Positions 39,369-40,338 of a stretch of 40,338 nucleotides of DNA are shown here, one piece after another. Numbering within the stretch: position 1 is the stretch's first letter; every line of letters starts with the position of its first letter. The notes beneath the pieces were generated by a model. It did not search any database. It saw nothing but the letters and a program-made list of their open reading frames with translations, and was not told where the DNA came from. A program made the translations under genes and the position numbers. The stretch spans positions 1 to 40,338 of IMG/VR virus record IMGVR_UViG_3300031957_002537. One strand, given 5' to 3'. Origin of the DNA: a virus.

Positions 39369-40184
39369 ATGGAGTCGACTCCGAGATTGTTCCAAGACGA
39401 AGTGGACGTGCTTCAGGGCCTCGCGCCCTGGCTCGGCGGCAAGCGGGCGCTCGCCAGCCGCATCGTGAAAGAGATCCTGCGGATTCCGCACCGATGCTAT
39501 GCGGAGCCCTTCATAGGGATGGGTGGCGTCTTCATGCGGCGGCCGAGACGGGCCGCGGCCGAAGTGATCAACGACGCGAGCGACGACGTTGTGAACCTGT
39601 TCCGCATAGTCCAGCGACACCCTGCAGCTCTGGCCGAGGAGCTATCGGGTCGGCTCATGAGCCGTGCGGAATTCGAGCAGCAGGCGCGACAGGATCCGGA
39701 AGGCCTCACGGACATCGAGCGCGCGGCCCGGTTCATCTATCTCCAGTACGCGGGATTCGGGGGCAAGGCCACGTCCAGGACCTTCGGAGTCGATCCTGGT
39801 TCCCCGGCACGCTTTCAGCCAAATCGGGTCATGCGGTTGCTGAGGAAGGTCCACCAGCGCCTCGAGGGCGTGGTGATCGAGCATCTCGACGCGGGGGCGT
39901 TCCTGGCCCGCTACGACCGGCCTTACACCTTGTTCTACTTGGACCCGCCCTACATCGGGTGCGAGGACGACTATGGGGCGCAGCTGTTCTCAGCCGTCGA
40001 CCATCGCCGCATAGCCGACCACCTGGAAGGTCTGGCCGGGGCGTTCGTTCTCAGCATCAACGACTGCGACGAGGCGCGAGAGCTATTCGGCCGCTGGCGC
40101 TTGCTCGAGGTTGAGCTGTCCTACACGATCAACCCCGCAGCTGCCGACGTGCGGCGGCGAGAGCTGATCGTGACGAACAGATGA
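39369..40184 (+). CDS. Dam-type DNA adenine-N6 methyltransferase
   Basis: 271 aa, ATG with GGAAGGTG upstream. It has the motifs of the D12/Dam class: PWLGGKRALASRIV (motif X), AEPFIGMGG (motif I, residues 45-53), and LFYLDPPYIG (motif IV, DPPY at 192-195). IERAARFIYLQYAGFGGK is also typical of the class. It would methylate adenine in a short target sequence of phage or host DNA. It lies between the tail genes and attR, exactly where Mu has the com-mom DNA-modification operon. It is preceded by terminator hairpins, so it may have its own promoter. Confidence 0.9.
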   Translation: MESTPRLFQDEVDVLQGLAPWLGGKRALASRIVKEILRIPHRCYAEPFIGMGGVFMRRPRRAAAEVINDASDDVVNLFRIVQRHPAALAEELSGRLMSRAEFEQQARQDPEGLTDIERAARFIYLQYAGFGGKATSRTFGVDPGSPARFQPNRVMRLLRKVHQRLEGVVIEHLDAGAFLARYDRPYTLFYLDPPYIGCEDDYGAQLFSAVDHRRIADHLEGLAGAFVLSINDCDEARELFGRWRLLEVELSYTINPAAADVRRRELIVTNR

Positions 40185-40214
40185 AGGGCGAGCTACCGGC
40201 TGTGGAGAATGCAT

Positions 40215-40228
40215 GTGCTACAAAACCT
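40215..40228 (-). repeat. internal transposase site R2
   Basis: On the minus strand this reads AGGTTTTGTAGCAC, a match to the L1/L2/R1 core with two changes. It lies 22 bp inside R1, a closer spacing than at the left end, as in Mu. Confidence 0.72.
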
Positions 40229-40235
40229 GCTGTCC

Positions 40236-40264
40236 TGGACTCCAAAACCTGCGGTCCGGCTACA
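40236..40264 (-). repeat. attR end with transposase site R1
   Basis: On the minus strand the end reads TGTAGCCGGACCGCAGG and continues TTTTGGAGTCC. It is the mirror image of the left terminus, with the AGGTTTTGGAGT core starting 14 bp from the end as at L1. Host or other DNA follows from 40265. Confidence 0.83.
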
Positions 40265-40338
40265 CTCCCTCCGCGCAGCGCCCCCGGTGGCGCGTGGCGA
40301 AAGGCGGCGGGTGGATCGCTGGCACCGTCCATCGACAC
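40265..40338. other. right flank, no gene assigned
   Basis: 74 bp outside the prophage. It starts CTCCCTCCGCGCAGCG and does not continue an obvious end of the dehalogenase gene. It is too short to identify. It does not begin with the CTGGC found left of the prophage. Confidence 0.5.

Larger units (their letters stand above)
634..40264 (+). mobile_element. Mu-like transposable prophage (siphophage-type tail)
   Basis: The limits are set by matching ends. TGT at 634-636 and ACA at 40262-40264 are each followed inward by a GGAC tetramer and an AGGTTYTRGAGT core at the same offset; 18 of the first 26 end positions match without gaps. Between them lie a MuA-type DDE transposase, a MuB-type ATPase, Ner-like and repressor proteins, GemA, gp27/gp28-like terminases, an F-like head protein, capsid, tail and fibre genes in the usual Mu-superfamily order. 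There is no tyrosine or serine integrase. The expected 5-bp target duplication is not seen: CTGGC lies left and CTCCC right. Confidence 0.93.

Noticed and set aside
1-40338. tRNA, rRNA or CRISPR loci
   Set aside because: No cloverleaf-like sequences, rRNA segments or regularly spaced repeats were recognised by eye; a dedicated scan was not possible here.

Overview
The window is an almost complete Mu-type transposable prophage, about 39.6 kb (634 to 40264), in GC-rich DNA of the kind found in Alphaproteobacteria. The lineage is inferred from base composition and protein flavour; there is no rRNA or other marker to fix it. The left flank is the end of a fluoroacetate/haloacid dehalogenase-type alpha/beta hydrolase gene that the element interrupts within its last codons. 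Only 74 bp of right flank is present.

Both prophage ends can be read directly. Each starts TGT/ACA and carries two transposase-type sites with the core AGGTTYTRGAGT. The outermost core begins 14 bp in from each end, on opposite strands. From left to right the element holds: (1) attL and a non-coding leader; (2) a lower-GC accessory block with a GNAT-like acetyltransferase, a PAS-like protein and an unknown protein; (3) the lysis/lysogeny switch, with an HTH repressor (-) facing a Ner-like regulator (+); (4) an early operon with a ParB-like protein, an MT-A70 methyltransferase, the MuA-type DDE transposase, the MuB-type ATPase, small proteins, a second ParB-like protein, DUF3164, GemA and a stand-alone DnaA domain IV protein; (5) a small antisense zinc-ribbon gene and a Mor/C-type activator; (6) late operon 1 with a peptidase M15 endolysin, membrane proteins, a TraR-like finger, DUF2730, small and large terminase, portal and Mu F-like head protein; (7) a 409-bp non-coding region containing the exact midpoint of the element; (8) late operon 2 with a protease-scaffold-capsid fusion, connectors, tail tube, tail chaperones made by a -1 frameshift, a 1962-aa tape measure, tail tip proteins, fibres and a glycine-rich adhesin-like protein; (9) terminator hairpins and a Dam-type adenine methyltransferase where Mu carries mom; (10) attR.

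The replication and packaging genes are Mu-like (MuA, MuB, GemA, gp27/gp28-type terminase, F-like protein). The long tape measure, tail tube and absence of any sheath gene point to a flexible non-contractile tail, as in B3/D3112- and RcapMu-type transposable siphophages. No gene in the main modules is obviously broken, so the prophage may be functional. I cannot judge this further because the right junction lacks a matching target duplication.

The most unusual signals are non-coding. Two late promoters share a TGGTGACA-N2-TGTCACCA palindrome plus a downstream TCGGTCACGCT box at identical spacing. A TTTAAACGGC-type motif is clustered at both ends and at the exact centre of the element, recalling Mu's central strong gyrase site but built differently.
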